This document shows positions 8,865-17,746 of a DNA stretch of 22,121 nt, one piece after another. The notes beneath the pieces are model-generated. The model worked only from the letters and a program-made list of their open reading frames with translations. It was not told where the DNA came from and ran no database searches. Position numbers and translations under genes: made by a program. Origin of the DNA: Chara braunii (Eukaryota; Streptophyta; Charophyceae; Charales; Characeae); the NCBI GenBank assembly GCA_003427395.1, contig BFEA01000019.1, positions 63,973 through 86,093 of the forward strand. Direction: 5' to 3'. Every line of letters starts with the position of its first letter. Position 1 is the stretch's first letter.

Positions 8865-9692
8865 CCCTGCGCCGAACCATCGGATGGTCTGGTGTCGCCG
8901 ATCGGGGCGCGGTGCGAAAGGCATGATGCGCGATCGGTTGGTGCACCAACATCCACAATCCACACTGTCAGGTGTCGCAGTTTGATGAGCTCGCCAGACC
9001 ATCAGACGGTGGTGTTGTGTTCAGGAGAGCACCTCTCGTTTTGTGGTTGGCGTGTTGGAAGGTCCCTGCGATAATGAAGTGATCACTAACAACGTATCCG
9101 AATGCTTTGCATAAACTATGCACACTTCCAACATCAATAATGAGAAGGGGAGCTGCCCTCATGCGTCGCAGTGGTCCTCTGCATACGGAGGACAGTGAGG
9201 CGGGTCGTATGGAACAGGGTCCGGAGTCCCCGCGGCGTCGGACCACCCAGTGACCAGGAGTCCCCCGCGGTGGCGGACTGCCCAATGGTCCGGCGTCCCC
9301 GCAGTGCTGGACCATCTGGTGGCCTGGAGTCCCTGCGTCGCCAGGCCATCCTATGGTCCAGAGCCACGAGGCGCCGGACCGTCCGATGGACATGGCGTCC
9401 CCTGCGGCGGCGGACCATATGGTCGTCCAGAATCCCCGTGGCGCCGGACCATCCGATGGTCTGGAGTCCATGTGGCACCTGGCCATCGGATGGTCCGGAG
9501 TCCCCGTGGCGCCGGACCATCCGATCGTCCCGACTTCCCGTGGCGCTGCACCATCAGATGGTCCGGAGTCCCCACAGCGCTGGAACATCAGATGGTCCAG
9601 AGCCCGAGGCGCCAAACCATCCGGTGGACATGGCGTCCCCACGGTGGCAGACCATCCATTGCTCCGCGCCGCGGGGACGCTGCACCGTCACC
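8865..9692. repeat. GC-rich minisatellite, about 34-bp palindromic unit
   Basis: From 9218 to 9692 about 14 diverged units of 32-37 bp can be aligned by the start GGTCCGGAGTCCCC. Each junction carries a near-palindrome of the form GGACCATC-N-GATGGTCC. Isolated related blocks occur earlier (8874-8890 and about 8994-9012). Several long open frames cross the array on both strands and in all phases, giving Pro/Arg/Ser/Gly-rich peptides. That is expected of a GC-rich repeat without stops and is not evidence for a protein. Confidence 0.85.
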
Positions 9693-10000
9693 GACATGCC
9701 TCCGGTCCTCTTCTTCCCAACCTGCATTCGCCTTTCTGCCGCTTTTTTCCCGCCATTTGCATTTTGGCGCTATCCTTTGATTTAAATAGTAAAAGTCGTT
9801 AGGGTAGATGACCGGGAATACTGTCGCCATTCACGGCATCTGTCCCATCCATGGCAAAAGAACATTAAAAAAAAGGGAAAAAAAGCAACTTCCATTTAGC
9901 CACCATAGCGGGTATGGATGTTTTTTGTGGTAACTTCGGCGCAGTCACAAAAATAGTTTGTAATTGCATTCTAATTTCTAAACACTGATTTCACACTTTC
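9693..10000. other. No gene seen
   Basis: This is unassigned sequence between the minisatellite and the T-rich run at about 10000. I see no motif. Confidence 0.5.
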
Positions 10001-10303
10001 TTTTTTTTTTTGTCTTTTTTTTTTTTTAAGTTGTTCAGTTTTTCTCACTGCTGGAAAACGGGTCCAGCGTCCCTCACATAATAGATCGAAATGAAACTTC
10101 TGGTAACAGGTGGGAAACATACTATGACCTCTTCACCTCGAAGGCGCCTGGAATGACTGTGTCATGCTAGCCTAAAATGCTACTTCCTGCTCTGCTATTC
10201 TGCAATGTTCAACGCACTGCGGCCAATTCTGTAGTAGACATAAGACTTAGTTAGACTGTGAAACTAAGCCCGTCTGTTATTGGTCTTGTTGGAGTTGGAG
10301 CTA

Positions 10304-10847
10304 TTGTAGACCTTTCTGACAGCGCAAAGGTATTCCCTGAGGAAACGGGGACTAATATGTTTATGGGGGTCTCGGTCCCCGCAACCATGGAGAAAGGGTG
10401 ATAGTACCTCGGTTTCTGTTTCTGGAGGCCAACCTACCATCTCTTCCCCAGGTGCTGAAAAACCTTTTCAGTCTTGGTCTCAAGCTGAGGAAACTACCCC
10501 CTTGTAGACCTTTCTGACAGCGCAAAGGTATTCCCTGAGGAAACGGGGACTANNNNNNNNNNNNNNNNNNNNNNNNNNNNNNNNNNNNNNNNNNNNNNNN
10601 NNNNNNNNNNNNNNNNNNNNNNNNNNNNNNNNNNNNNNNNNNNNNNNNNNNNNNNNNNNNNNNNNNNNNNNNNNNNNNNNNNNNNNNNNNNNNNNNNNNN
10701 NNNNNNNTATGGGGGTCTCGGTCCCCGCAACCATGGAGAAAGGGTGATAGTACCTCCGTTTCTGTTTCTGGAGGCCAACCTACCATCTCTTCCCCAGGTG
10801 CTGAAAAACCTTTTCAGTCTTGGTCTCAAGCTGAGGAAACTACCCCC
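10304..10847. repeat. 198-bp tandem duplication, second copy containing the N gap
   Basis: Copy 1 is 10304-10501. Copy 2 starts at 10502, matches up to 10552, is interrupted by N, and resumes at 10708 to finish at 10847. Only one base difference is obvious between copies. If copy 2 equals copy 1, just 7 bases are missing where 155 N are placed. Confidence 0.9.
10553..10707. other. Assembly gap (155 N)
   Basis: This is a run of N with no sequence information. Its position inside a tandem repeat suggests the gap length is an estimate. Confidence 1.
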
Positions 10848-11578
10848 TTTCCTCCAGTCAGCCCAGATCATAGCTCTTATGTTTCCTAAAACCGTCTGAA
10901 TTATAAACGTATCCGAATAAAACTTCTGTCTGAACAGCCTATCGTTTCTAATTTTCCAAATGACGTTCATGATAGCAGCCCGCACAGCAACCGCTATGTA
11001 CCCCCAGCCTTTTGTCGCCTTGAAACCTTGGGGCAGGATGCCATCAAGGACGAAATGCCTGTCCCAGCATATCCCGTCTGGTCCACACTTCTCCCAATGA
11101 TTGCTCCACCACATCCAGATACGTTTGGATTCAATACAGTCCCACCACAGGTGCTCCATGTCCTCCATACCTTTCCTGCATATCAACAGTGATCTGAGAC
11201 TTGCATATTCCTCTGACGTAGCCACTTGGCCGTTGGCACGGCCCTGTGCGATTGCAGCCAGGCCAGACTTGAGAATTTAACTGATGGGATCTTTTTGAGT
11301 GACTTCCAAAGAACCTTGAGGTCTTTAGTTGTAACCGGTTTCTTCCCGGGGGTCCCTCTCCGGTGAGATGCGTTCCAATTGCTTTTCACTTCGAAGGCTA
11401 CTGTAGACGGCTTTGCCTGTGTGAGATAACCCACCTTGGGTCTGTAATCAAGGAGGGTGATCGGTTGGTCGGAGCCTGGGGGGCTCCAGCCCCAATGGCA
11501 TGGTAAACCAAACAGATTACTAACTTCTACCTCTCCAAGAGGAACCTTCCAGGGTTTGTAGAACCAGTATTTGGGCAA
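10710..11578 (-). pseudogene. LINE ORF2 C-terminus with zinc finger, frameshifted
   Basis: The first frame (11578-11183) holds SNLFGLPCHWGWSPPG, then LKKIPSVKFSSLAWLQ and SHRAVPTAKWL. The second frame (11225 onward) holds CRKGMEDMEHLWWDC, then AAIMNVIWKIRNDRLFRQ and IWADWRKGG. Joining the two needs one frameshift at about 11200, inside the zinc finger, where one of its Cys pair is lost. The frame then reaches a stop within or beside the N run. Apparent extension through the N run is meaningless. Confidence 0.8.
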
Positions 11579-11678
11579 CCTTCTGATCTAGCTTCAGGCA
11601 CTCTTGGTCTGCCTCCTGTAGCACAGAGAGGGAGCCAGAGTCTACCTTGGAAACAAGACCTCTAGTTGCTACAGCTTC

Positions 11679-11848
11679 ATTTTTTATTTTTATTTATTTT
11701 TTTAATTATTTTTTTTATTTTTTTTTTACAGAAACAGCCTGGGCGACTGCTAGGGGTGCTTATGTGATCAGACACCACTAGCAGTGCCGGGATGGCTCCA
11801 TCTATTGGTGGGGAGCAACACCTGCTGGAAATCGGGTCCAGCGTCCCT
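11679..11848 (-). mobile_element. Retroelement 3' tail copy inserted in a LINE
   Basis: On the minus strand it starts GGGACGCTGGACCCG (11848 downward), carries CCACCAATAGATGGAGCC and a TCTGATCACATAAG block, and ends in an imperfect A-rich tail (complement of 11679-11728). The surrounding LINE coding sequence is split between 12005 and 11578, so the insertion, perhaps with flanking debris up to 12004, arrived later. No coding capacity is seen, so it could be a SINE sharing the LINE tail or a severely truncated LINE. Confidence 0.7.
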
Positions 11849-12004
11849 GTAAAGCACATTTAAATTGAATTACACAGTTTGATGTATCCATTTGAGCTGT
11901 GAGAGCAATCTGATCGTGAAATGTTATTATGCATGTGGGTGAGGGGGGCTGTAATCGGCCCAGCTCTCGTAGTGAGTCTGTGAGCAGTTACCCTGTAGCC
12001 TGTA

Positions 12005-12275
12005 CTAGCTGTCGATTGTTCTGCTGTCCTTAACTACCAGGATTTTCCAGGGAGAGATCTCTCCATCCTCTCCCTTAGCCACTACCCAATAACCCTCTAA
12101 AGATTTCTGCGGATTTTGGATTTTCTCTACCCATTCGGTTGGAATACTGTCTATCACGCCGTTAACTCTTTCCGTAACCAAGTGAAGGTTGTGTAGTTTT
12201 GCTCTTAATTCCAGTGGGGACCTCCACTGTTGCAGGTCAGTGTTCCACAAGTCCCTGATCCGTGACCCGACCTTC
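12005..12275 (-). pseudogene. LINE ORF2 fragment upstream of the insertion
   Basis: On the minus strand SRIRDLWNTD and QQWRSPLELRAKLHNL lead to VNGVIDSIPTEWVEKIQ, EGYWVVAKGEDGE and PWKILVV. The DLW and WVV features parallel the fragment at 362-889, placing it after RT in the same kind of ORF2. It shares the frame of the fragment ending at 11578 and stops at 12005, where foreign sequence begins. Confidence 0.7.
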
Positions 12276-12886
12276 GGACTATTTCAGCCTCGAACCAGGG
12301 ACCTGTAGCTGGACTCGCCATTTTTTTGGTTTTTCGTTTCGCTTGTGTTTTCAGAGGGTCGGACCGACCGGGAGGAACCTGGACCTTTTTGCCCCCGAAC
12401 CGTCAGAAGGGCTCTAGTGTGGTGTGGTGTGGTACTGACAGGACAGCTTTCAGGCAGGAGGATTTTCGTTGACATGGGATATAAGGGATATCGAAGACCG
12501 ACGGTCTCCTCTTTCGCCGAGTGGCGGAGATGCGAGGGTTGAGGACTGTAGGGGACTAAGATTGGGGTCGGTCGTCAACAGGACGACGGGGTTATCGCAT
12601 TATTCATCACTCTCATCTTCTTTGAGCTTCAAGCTGACCACTGTTGACAATCACGTGTTAACGTGAGTCTGTTTATAATGATGATGCTTGATGATACAAC
12701 ACAGCTTCTTGGTGTGCAAGTGTGCTGTACTGCTGTTGTACTTTGCAATTTGTGATTTCCTATCAGTTAAGGTCGTAACCATCTAGGAGATTATACCTAG
12801 CGGAGGTGGCGGCTTATGGGAATCAAGTGTTTCTGTGAAGATTTCGTGTTTTGCTGCTTCGGTGAAGAGTTCACGATTGCTGATTG
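12276..12886. other. Leader region upstream of the zinc-knuckle ORF
   Basis: There is no defensible coding frame. It lies between a LINE fragment and the ATG at 12887 and is probably the 5' part of the GIY-YIG element. I could not find the terminal repeat or hammerhead ribozyme core sometimes present in Penelope-like elements. Confidence 0.4.
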
Positions 12887-14086
12887 ATGAGCGAGAGTTC
12901 CGAATCAAGGGAAAGTATGGAACGGGGCGGAGGCGGTGGATTGCCACCAGATAATCGTAAGTGCTACAAGTGCGGAGAAAGCGGTCACTTCATACGTGAT
13001 TGCGCCGAGTTCTGGCAAGCGAAGGCGCAAGGGCTTATGTTCATACCGTCATCACAGGTAAACACACAAGCATGTACGGGGAGACCCGCGGTGGTCGGCA
13101 CGAATACGATGGCGAGACGGAGCAGATCGGCAGAAAGTGGAAATGAGAAAAGTGCAACGGGTGAAGATATGAACGCACTCATGCGGGAATACTTTGTGCA
13201 GATGGCCGAAGAACGGAGACTTCGGGTCGAACGAGAAGCGGAAGAAGTAAGGTTACGACAAGAGGCAGAAGAGAGACGGATCAAGGAGAATAGGAGACTA
13301 CAAAGGCAGGAAGAGAGACTAAGGCTAGAAGAAGAACGAGACACGCGTTTGCTACGAATAGTATGGAGCGAGATGAGAAAAGACAGGGAAGAAGAAAGGG
13401 CGAGGTACAAAAGGAAAGGTAAAGGAGCTGCTAGGATGAGTGTGCGCAATGAGGCGATGGAGGCTGAAAAAGAGAAGCTACGCCGCTTGATCGCTCCAAA
13501 GATCCTCGAACCTGCCGAAGAGGCGGAAGACGAAGAACTCCTTTCCTTAAGGAGAATGGCGGCAAGACTCAACTTGGTGGAGAAGCGAAAACGAGGACCA
13601 GATATTCCCATCGGGAACAGTCCGCCGATGGTAACACCGGAGAAGAAACTGAATACAAAGTTGACCGAAGAGACCAAAGCGAGAATCGAGCCTTTGAAGA
13701 GTGAGCAGGGTGCAGATTATGGGTCTGCAAGCACCCCATCGAAGATCGACTTGTCACTCAAGCATATATCAGCATCTTGTGGCGTCGGGGGTAAAGAGAG
13801 ATTCGAACAGGAATGTCAGAACTTCTATGACTCCCTGTCGATAGAGGAGCTGAAAGAAGCTTGTCGGCGCGAGAAAGTGACATACGGCAAAAAAGAATTG
13901 GCAATCAGGAGGCTGGTTATTCGAAGAGCGGCAATAGCCTACGACCCAGTTGTTATTCCACTGCCATCTACTCCATGCACAGGGACCAGAAGCACTAAGG
14001 GAGTAGTTATCAAGGAAGTAAAAGACGTGGAAGCGGACGAATTCTCTGACTCCGATGAGTCCTATTTCGAGGAGGGATCGGAATGA
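12887..14086 (+). CDS. Zinc-knuckle, coiled-coil, SAP-like protein of the GIY-YIG element
   Basis: The ATG at 12887 is preceded by an in-frame TGA at 12881-12883, which fixes the start; 399 residues follow. A Gly-rich N-terminus leads to a CCHC knuckle, CYKCGESGHFIRDC (about 26-39), as in nucleic-acid-binding Gag proteins. Residues of about 100-190 are almost all Glu, Arg, Lys and Leu and should form a long coiled coil, followed by a basic patch (RYKRKGKG). Near 317-347, SIEELKEACRREKV and YGKKELAIRRLVIRR resemble the helix-turn-helix of a SAP DNA-binding motif. The tail is acidic (DSDESYFEEGSE). The stop is a single TGA at 14084-14086, after which the same frame stays open through the GIY-YIG domain. 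So it is either the N-terminal half of one polyprotein or a separate ORF ended by recoding or mutation. Confidence 0.75.
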   Translation: MSESSESRESMERGGGGGLPPDNRKCYKCGESGHFIRDCAEFWQAKAQGLMFIPSSQVNTQACTGRPAVVGTNTMARRSRSAESGNEKSATGEDMNALMREYFVQMAEERRLRVEREAEEVRLRQEAEERRIKENRRLQRQEERLRLEEERDTRLLRIVWSEMRKDREEERARYKRKGKGAARMSVRNEAMEAEKEKLRRLIAPKILEPAEEAEDEELLSLRRMAARLNLVEKRKRGPDIPIGNSPPMVTPEKKLNTKLTEETKARIEPLKSEQGADYGSASTPSKIDLSLKHISASCGVGGKERFEQECQNFYDSLSIEELKEACRREKVTYGKKELAIRRLVIRRAAIAYDPVVIPLPSTPCTGTRSTKGVVIKEVKDVEADEFSDSDESYFEEGSE

Positions 14087-14752
14087 GAACTTTTTCGTCG
14101 CGACGACTATCTTGAGATCGCCGAATATATATGTGAACGTAGACCACAGAACAACGGGCGGAGTAAAGATGATGAAAGGATTTTGCGTGCTGCTACTATT
14201 GGACTGATCCTAGAAGGACGACTTAAATGGGGCGAGAAATTTGTAGAGTATTGGGGAGACGAAGAGAAGAAAAGCAATTTCGAACTAACGGAACCTCATA
14301 GTTGTGTATATCTGCTAATATCACCTTGGTATAAGCAGACATACATCGGGCTTACCGCGAGAGGGTTATGGGCGAGATGGCGTGAGCACTTTAGCCATGG
14401 TCAGAAGGGTAGCAAACAAAGGAGGAAGCTATACAACAGGTTGGGGAAGGTGGGTGCTCATCGTTATGTGGCTCTACTACCTCTGTTTATTAGCGAGGAT
14501 CGTTCGGAATTGGAATCCATGGAGGATACCTTGATCAGGCAATGGTCACCAACGTTAAACATTAGATCGATTAAGGTAAGGAAAGCGCCGAAGAAGAGTA
14601 AGCGCAGATCGAGAAAGAAGGAACGGAGGAAGTGGAGGAAGGATGATGGGACAAGATTAGTAGCGTATCAGAAGCAGAGCGCAAAGATCTTGGAAGTACG
14701 ACAGGGCGGCAATACAGTAGGAACGGTTAGAATCTTGGAAACACTACGGTAG
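14087..14752 (+). pseudogene. GIY-YIG endonuclease domain, in frame after a TGA
   Basis: The frame continues directly from the upstream ORF: after TGA it reads ELFRRDDYLEIAEYICERR and onward, with no ATG needed. Counting from codon 14183, the GIY-YIG fold is visible as CVYLLISP (Tyr43), TYIGLT (Tyr54 and Gly56), WARWREHF (Arg65, Arg67, His69) and ESMEDTLIRQW (Glu114). SPTLN (Asn126) completes the set, so all expected catalytic positions are present. A very basic tail (about 130-155) may bind nucleic acid or act as a nuclear signal. The role would be single-strand nicking of target DNA to prime reverse transcription. The TAG at 14750-14752 is followed by more coding-like sequence in the same frame. 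Confidence 0.85.
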
Positions 14753-15587
14753 TTGTCGAAACGGAAAGGGGGAGCTGTTCTCATTTGTAACGGAGGTAAT
14801 ACTTGTATTACTTGAGTTGATGGTTGGCAACTTGGTGGGTCGTGCGAAGGCTGTTCGGCGAAAGCAGAGTTAAACACGAGAATGGGACAAGACCACTACG
14901 TAACTGTAAAAAATGTTTCGAAATCGAAGGGAGGGTCACTCTTCACAGAGTTACGGAAGCTTCACCAGCTTTCCTAGCTCTTCGCGATGAGATGGTCGAG
15001 ATGTTCAAGAACCCGAGGAAACGGTCTCGCCTAAGGAAGAAGAACCTTGTCGATTTAGCCAGGTATTACTGTGCGGTGAAAGGCATTTACGACCAAGACG
15101 AGCAGGACGAAAGCAAGGTCGATGATCTTTAGGGTCATAAGGGATAAATTCGACGTGAATATCGAGCCAGGACTATAGCGAAAGTACAGTGTGACGATAG
15201 GATTAAGAAGAGTGAGGTTATGAGGGTGGTGAGGAGGAAAGTGGGAGGTATGCAAATGGAGGCACCTATCAAGGAGATGGTAAAGCGGCGTGCGCGGGTT
15301 GTATGGAAGAGATGCCCTAACGTGGGCGAGATTCTTCAAAACCACTGACAATTTGCATCGGTGCGTGCGTCCAGCTGTCCATGTGCTGGATTGCCCCTTC
15401 CCAAGAGGAACAGGCACGTTCATCTCCGAATTGGTGATCTTGATGGCGTACCAGGGATCGCGTGTAATGCGAAGAATGTACCACGCTATGACCACGATCA
15501 GAGGGATCTTTTGCTGAGTAGAGAGTTAAAAAATGCGTTTGAAGCTTGGAGAAGTACTTCGAGATTAACCGCTGAAGAATTATAGTA
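14753..15587 (+). pseudogene. Degraded linker with CxC...HxH motif
   Basis: Coding-like sequence continues in pieces. One frame gives GWQLGGSCEGCSAKAELN and GGSLFTELRKLHQLS up to a TAG at 14975. Another (about 14979-15132) gives LALRDEMVEMFKNP and NLVDLARYYCAVKGIYD. After two stops the same frame resumes with KKSEVMRVVRRKVGG, VVWKRCPNVGEILQ and, past a TGA at 15346, SCPCAGLPLPKRNRHVHLR. The spacing CxCx10HxH (Cys codons 15376 and 15382, His codons 15415 and 15421) suggests a zinc site ahead of RT. The frame ends at a TAG just after SRLTAEEL. Stops and shifts make this a pseudogene. Confidence 0.55.
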
Positions 15588-16019
15588 TCACGATCGGAGG
15601 TTGCTGTTTGTTTTGTGAATAAGGATGGACGTTGTCAGGAGAATGGTATGAAGGAAGTCTTGACCCTGAAGGACCGCTTGAAAGGATTGGTACTGGCACC
15701 GCTCAACCGTAACCCTGGTGACACTCTGATTCTGTGTCCACAGTTGTACGATAGCGGGATGGAAGAAACCTTTTTGACTAGTGATGACTACAGAGTGTGT
15801 GAAGAACGAGAACAGGAGGTTCTGGCACGAGCTAAGCGAGAGTTCACAGCACGGGGCTTCACGACGAGCGGGAGGTGGGATCCAAAGGGAGAATTTGGGA
15901 AAGCTTCAAACAGTGTGGTCTGGCGGGGCAGATCTGGCCCATTAGTCCTTGCCGTCACACTGTGTAACCATTTGAACGCGCTGAACGCGCGTTCGCGTTC
16001 AAACGCACGAAAAAATTGA
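15588..16019 (+). pseudogene. RT-like N-terminal fragment, truncated
   Basis: A frame shifted relative to the linker holds LKGLVLAPLNRNPGD, LILCPQLYDSGMEETFL and YRVCEEREQEVLARAKREF. This resembles the start of Penelope-like RTs, where the DKG-type motif precedes a CPxxY segment. GEFGKAS may be the remains of the next motif. The similarity stops at about 15950 and the last residues run into a palindrome. The palm motifs with catalytic Asp are absent from the window. Without a search this is a reasoned guess. Confidence 0.5.
15971..16003. repeat. 10-bp inverted repeat at the RT breakpoint
   Basis: Arms TTTGAACGCG (15971-15980) and CGCGTTCAAA (15994-16003) are perfect reverse complements around 13 bases. 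RT similarity ends just before it. Confidence 0.8.
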
Positions 16020-17678
16020 ACACGGCGCCGTTCCCCCCCCGTGTGTCGGGGGCTACGGGGTGGTGAGCGACGTTCTTTGAAATGGGACAAAGAGAAAAAC
16101 ATTGCCCCCATACCCCAGCCNCCCCCGCCCTGGCCCTGGTGACCCGCCAGCAAGTCGGTCCACCCCCGCCCCCAGACCCCCCACCAACCATCCACCCACA
16201 AATCCCCCCCGGCCCCCCCCCAACGTCACAGTGCTGAGTGCCTCTCAAAACCCGTGCAGTCAATGCCCTGTGACGCCCAACCTCACACCCATCGCAACTT
16301 CCTGTTTTCACAGTGGTAGTGCGCTTGGAAGTGCGAAAAGGGGTGTGCCAAGGATTTTAGGATAGTGGGGGTGGAGTTCCAGGTCGGAACTGGAATTTCC
16401 TGTATCAAGTTCCGTGGGTAGAAGCGCAAGTGTCTCTTTCGGCTCAGAGTTGGGGTGATTGCCGATCTTGTGGCATGGACCGCGTATGGTGCTCGAGTGG
16501 GGCACTACGGGTGTCTCGGTGGGAATGCTCATACCGTTGTCGGCCGACGCAAGTCTCTGGGGCTGATGAGGACGAACTGCGCTCTCGTTGTTCGGTTTCA
16601 GAACGGGTTCGTCAAGTGATCCCCGTCGGACCGTACGCGTCGTGCTGCTGACAATCTGAGCACGGCGGTCGGGGCCAAAATCGAGCTATGGACTCCCAGG
16701 GGGCGACGAGTAGTTGGTGGTACGGGAGGACGATGTAATAGGGAGGGAAGTTAGTGGTGATGGCCACGAAGCCCGGGGTTAGAAGGTAATGCTGGGTTCG
16801 ACTATCGAGATAATCCGGGATCCGGGAGTCCCGGTTTATTGCCAGTTGGAAATCGCCCCTGCACAACTACTCGTTTCCAGTTCAGTAGGGGTACTAAGGG
16901 TTCCGTAGGTTTCGTCGTCGTCTGGTCTGTTGCCGTCTGACTTGTTCCCTTTCCCAATACGCTCGGTATTCCGGATCTCTCAGGCTCTCGCGATCGGTAA
17001 TCCAGAAAGGAGTTTCGATCGCCATATCCTATTTGGCGGAACTTAGCGCAGGCATCTTCGACGAGCGGGATCGGGTTGGCTCTTGCATGCGCGAGCGTAG
17101 GCCGCAGGTTACCTTTGTGGGCGGCTACCTTACGCATGCGTGCACACGAGCCGGCCGATCGGATCGGAGACTGCGTGCGAGTACGTTGCCAATGAGCGAT
17201 TTAACTGCGTGTCAATTTATCTTATATGCCTGCAGTTAGTCCTTCCGTGCAACCGTTATCCAAATCTCAGGCAGAACTAATCAGTGCATACATGCTCACA
17301 CCATCATATACAAAAGAGGGCAGAGTTAGTTTAGCATTCAGACCCAACGCACCCTGTGATCCTCGCAATCATGCGCGACTCAAAAACAAGTGATTGGACA
17401 AGATGCGCGCGTAGGTCGTTATACGCGCAACGCAGACGGGTACTCAAAAGTGACGAAATTGGAATTGAGCAAAACAAAATGGGAGATTAAGGACAACTCA
17501 AAAAAAAAAGGGACGCGAGTTCATTCATTCTTATGCATACATACACACAAAGTAGATAGTCCGAGATGATTCACACAAGAAATCCGAAGGTGCGGCAACA
17601 GAATTGACCAATCGTTGGAATCAAAACTTCAAGTTTACGTAGAAGGTAGGGATAAGAAGACATTATTCCACCATATCC

Positions 17679-17680
<2 letters not shown>
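16020..17680. other. No gene seen; C-rich low-complexity block at 16100-16225
   Basis: A strongly C-rich stretch with one undetermined base (16122) is followed by about 1.4 kb of mixed sequence. It contains short open frames only and no motif. It could be host intergenic DNA or element sequence beyond recognition. Confidence 0.5.

Positions 17681-17681
<1 letters not shown>

Positions 17682-17744
<63 letters not shown>
17682..17744 (+). repeat. (TC)n microsatellite, about 31 repeats
   Basis: This is a perfect TC dinucleotide tract. The minus-strand frame across it gives Arg-Glu repeats, which is not evidence of a protein. Confidence 0.97.

Positions 17745-17746
<2 letters not shown>

Larger units (their letters stand above)
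10001..12275 (-). mobile_element. Second 5'-truncated LINE copy, interrupted by another retroelement
   Basis: On the minus strand LINE coding sequence runs from about 12275 to 12005, is broken by 11583-12004, and resumes at 11578. It continues through the zinc-finger block to a stop beside the N gap near 10708, then a 3' untranslated region, the GGACGCTGGACCCG module (about 10074-10048) and an A-rich tail (complement of about 10001-10027). Protein blocks match the copy at 7.1-8.1 kb. A frameshift near 11200 and the internal insertion make it inactive. The N gap lies within a duplicated 198-bp block of its 3' part. Confidence 0.78.
12300..16019 (+). mobile_element. Candidate Penelope-like retroelement with N-terminal GIY-YIG, 5' portion
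   Basis: Domain order on the plus strand is CCHC zinc knuckle (12963-13006), charged coiled coil, SAP-like motif (about 13838-13930), GIY-YIG nuclease (about 14300-14565), a linker, a CxCx10HxH motif (15376-15423) and an RT-like start (about 15660-15850). Known Penelope-like elements of the permuted, Naiad/Chlamys type place GIY-YIG and a Cys/His motif before RT; this is recalled knowledge. The copy is dead: stops at 14084, 14750, 14813, 15130, 15142 and 15346, frameshifts near 14975 and 15585, and the RT breaks off at about 15960. The outer boundaries are guesses. Confidence 0.6.

Noticed and set aside
9134-9802. Several 75-225 residue ORFs on both strands in the minisatellite
   Set aside because: All frames are open because the repeat is GC-rich and lacks stops. 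The peptides are repetitive and no codon pattern favours one frame.
10480-10786. ORFs running through the N gap
   Set aside because: The gap has unknown sequence, and the LINE frame meets a stop at the equivalent place in the duplicated copy.
12285-12310. tRNA B-box-like GGTTCGAGGC on the minus strand
   Set aside because: The T-arm stem does not pair and no tRNA acceptor or anticodon arms can be drawn.
12985-13677. 230-residue Ser-rich ORF on the minus strand
   Set aside because: It is antisense to the Glu/Arg-rich coiled coil of the zinc-knuckle ORF. The Ser/Leu bias is the mirror of that composition and no domain is seen.
16555-16580. Hammerhead-ribozyme-like core CTGATGAG followed by GACGAAC near the candidate Penelope-like element
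   Set aside because: Only one base pair could form in stem II, the conserved GAAA is incomplete, and no paired stems I or III with a cleavage triplet are apparent.
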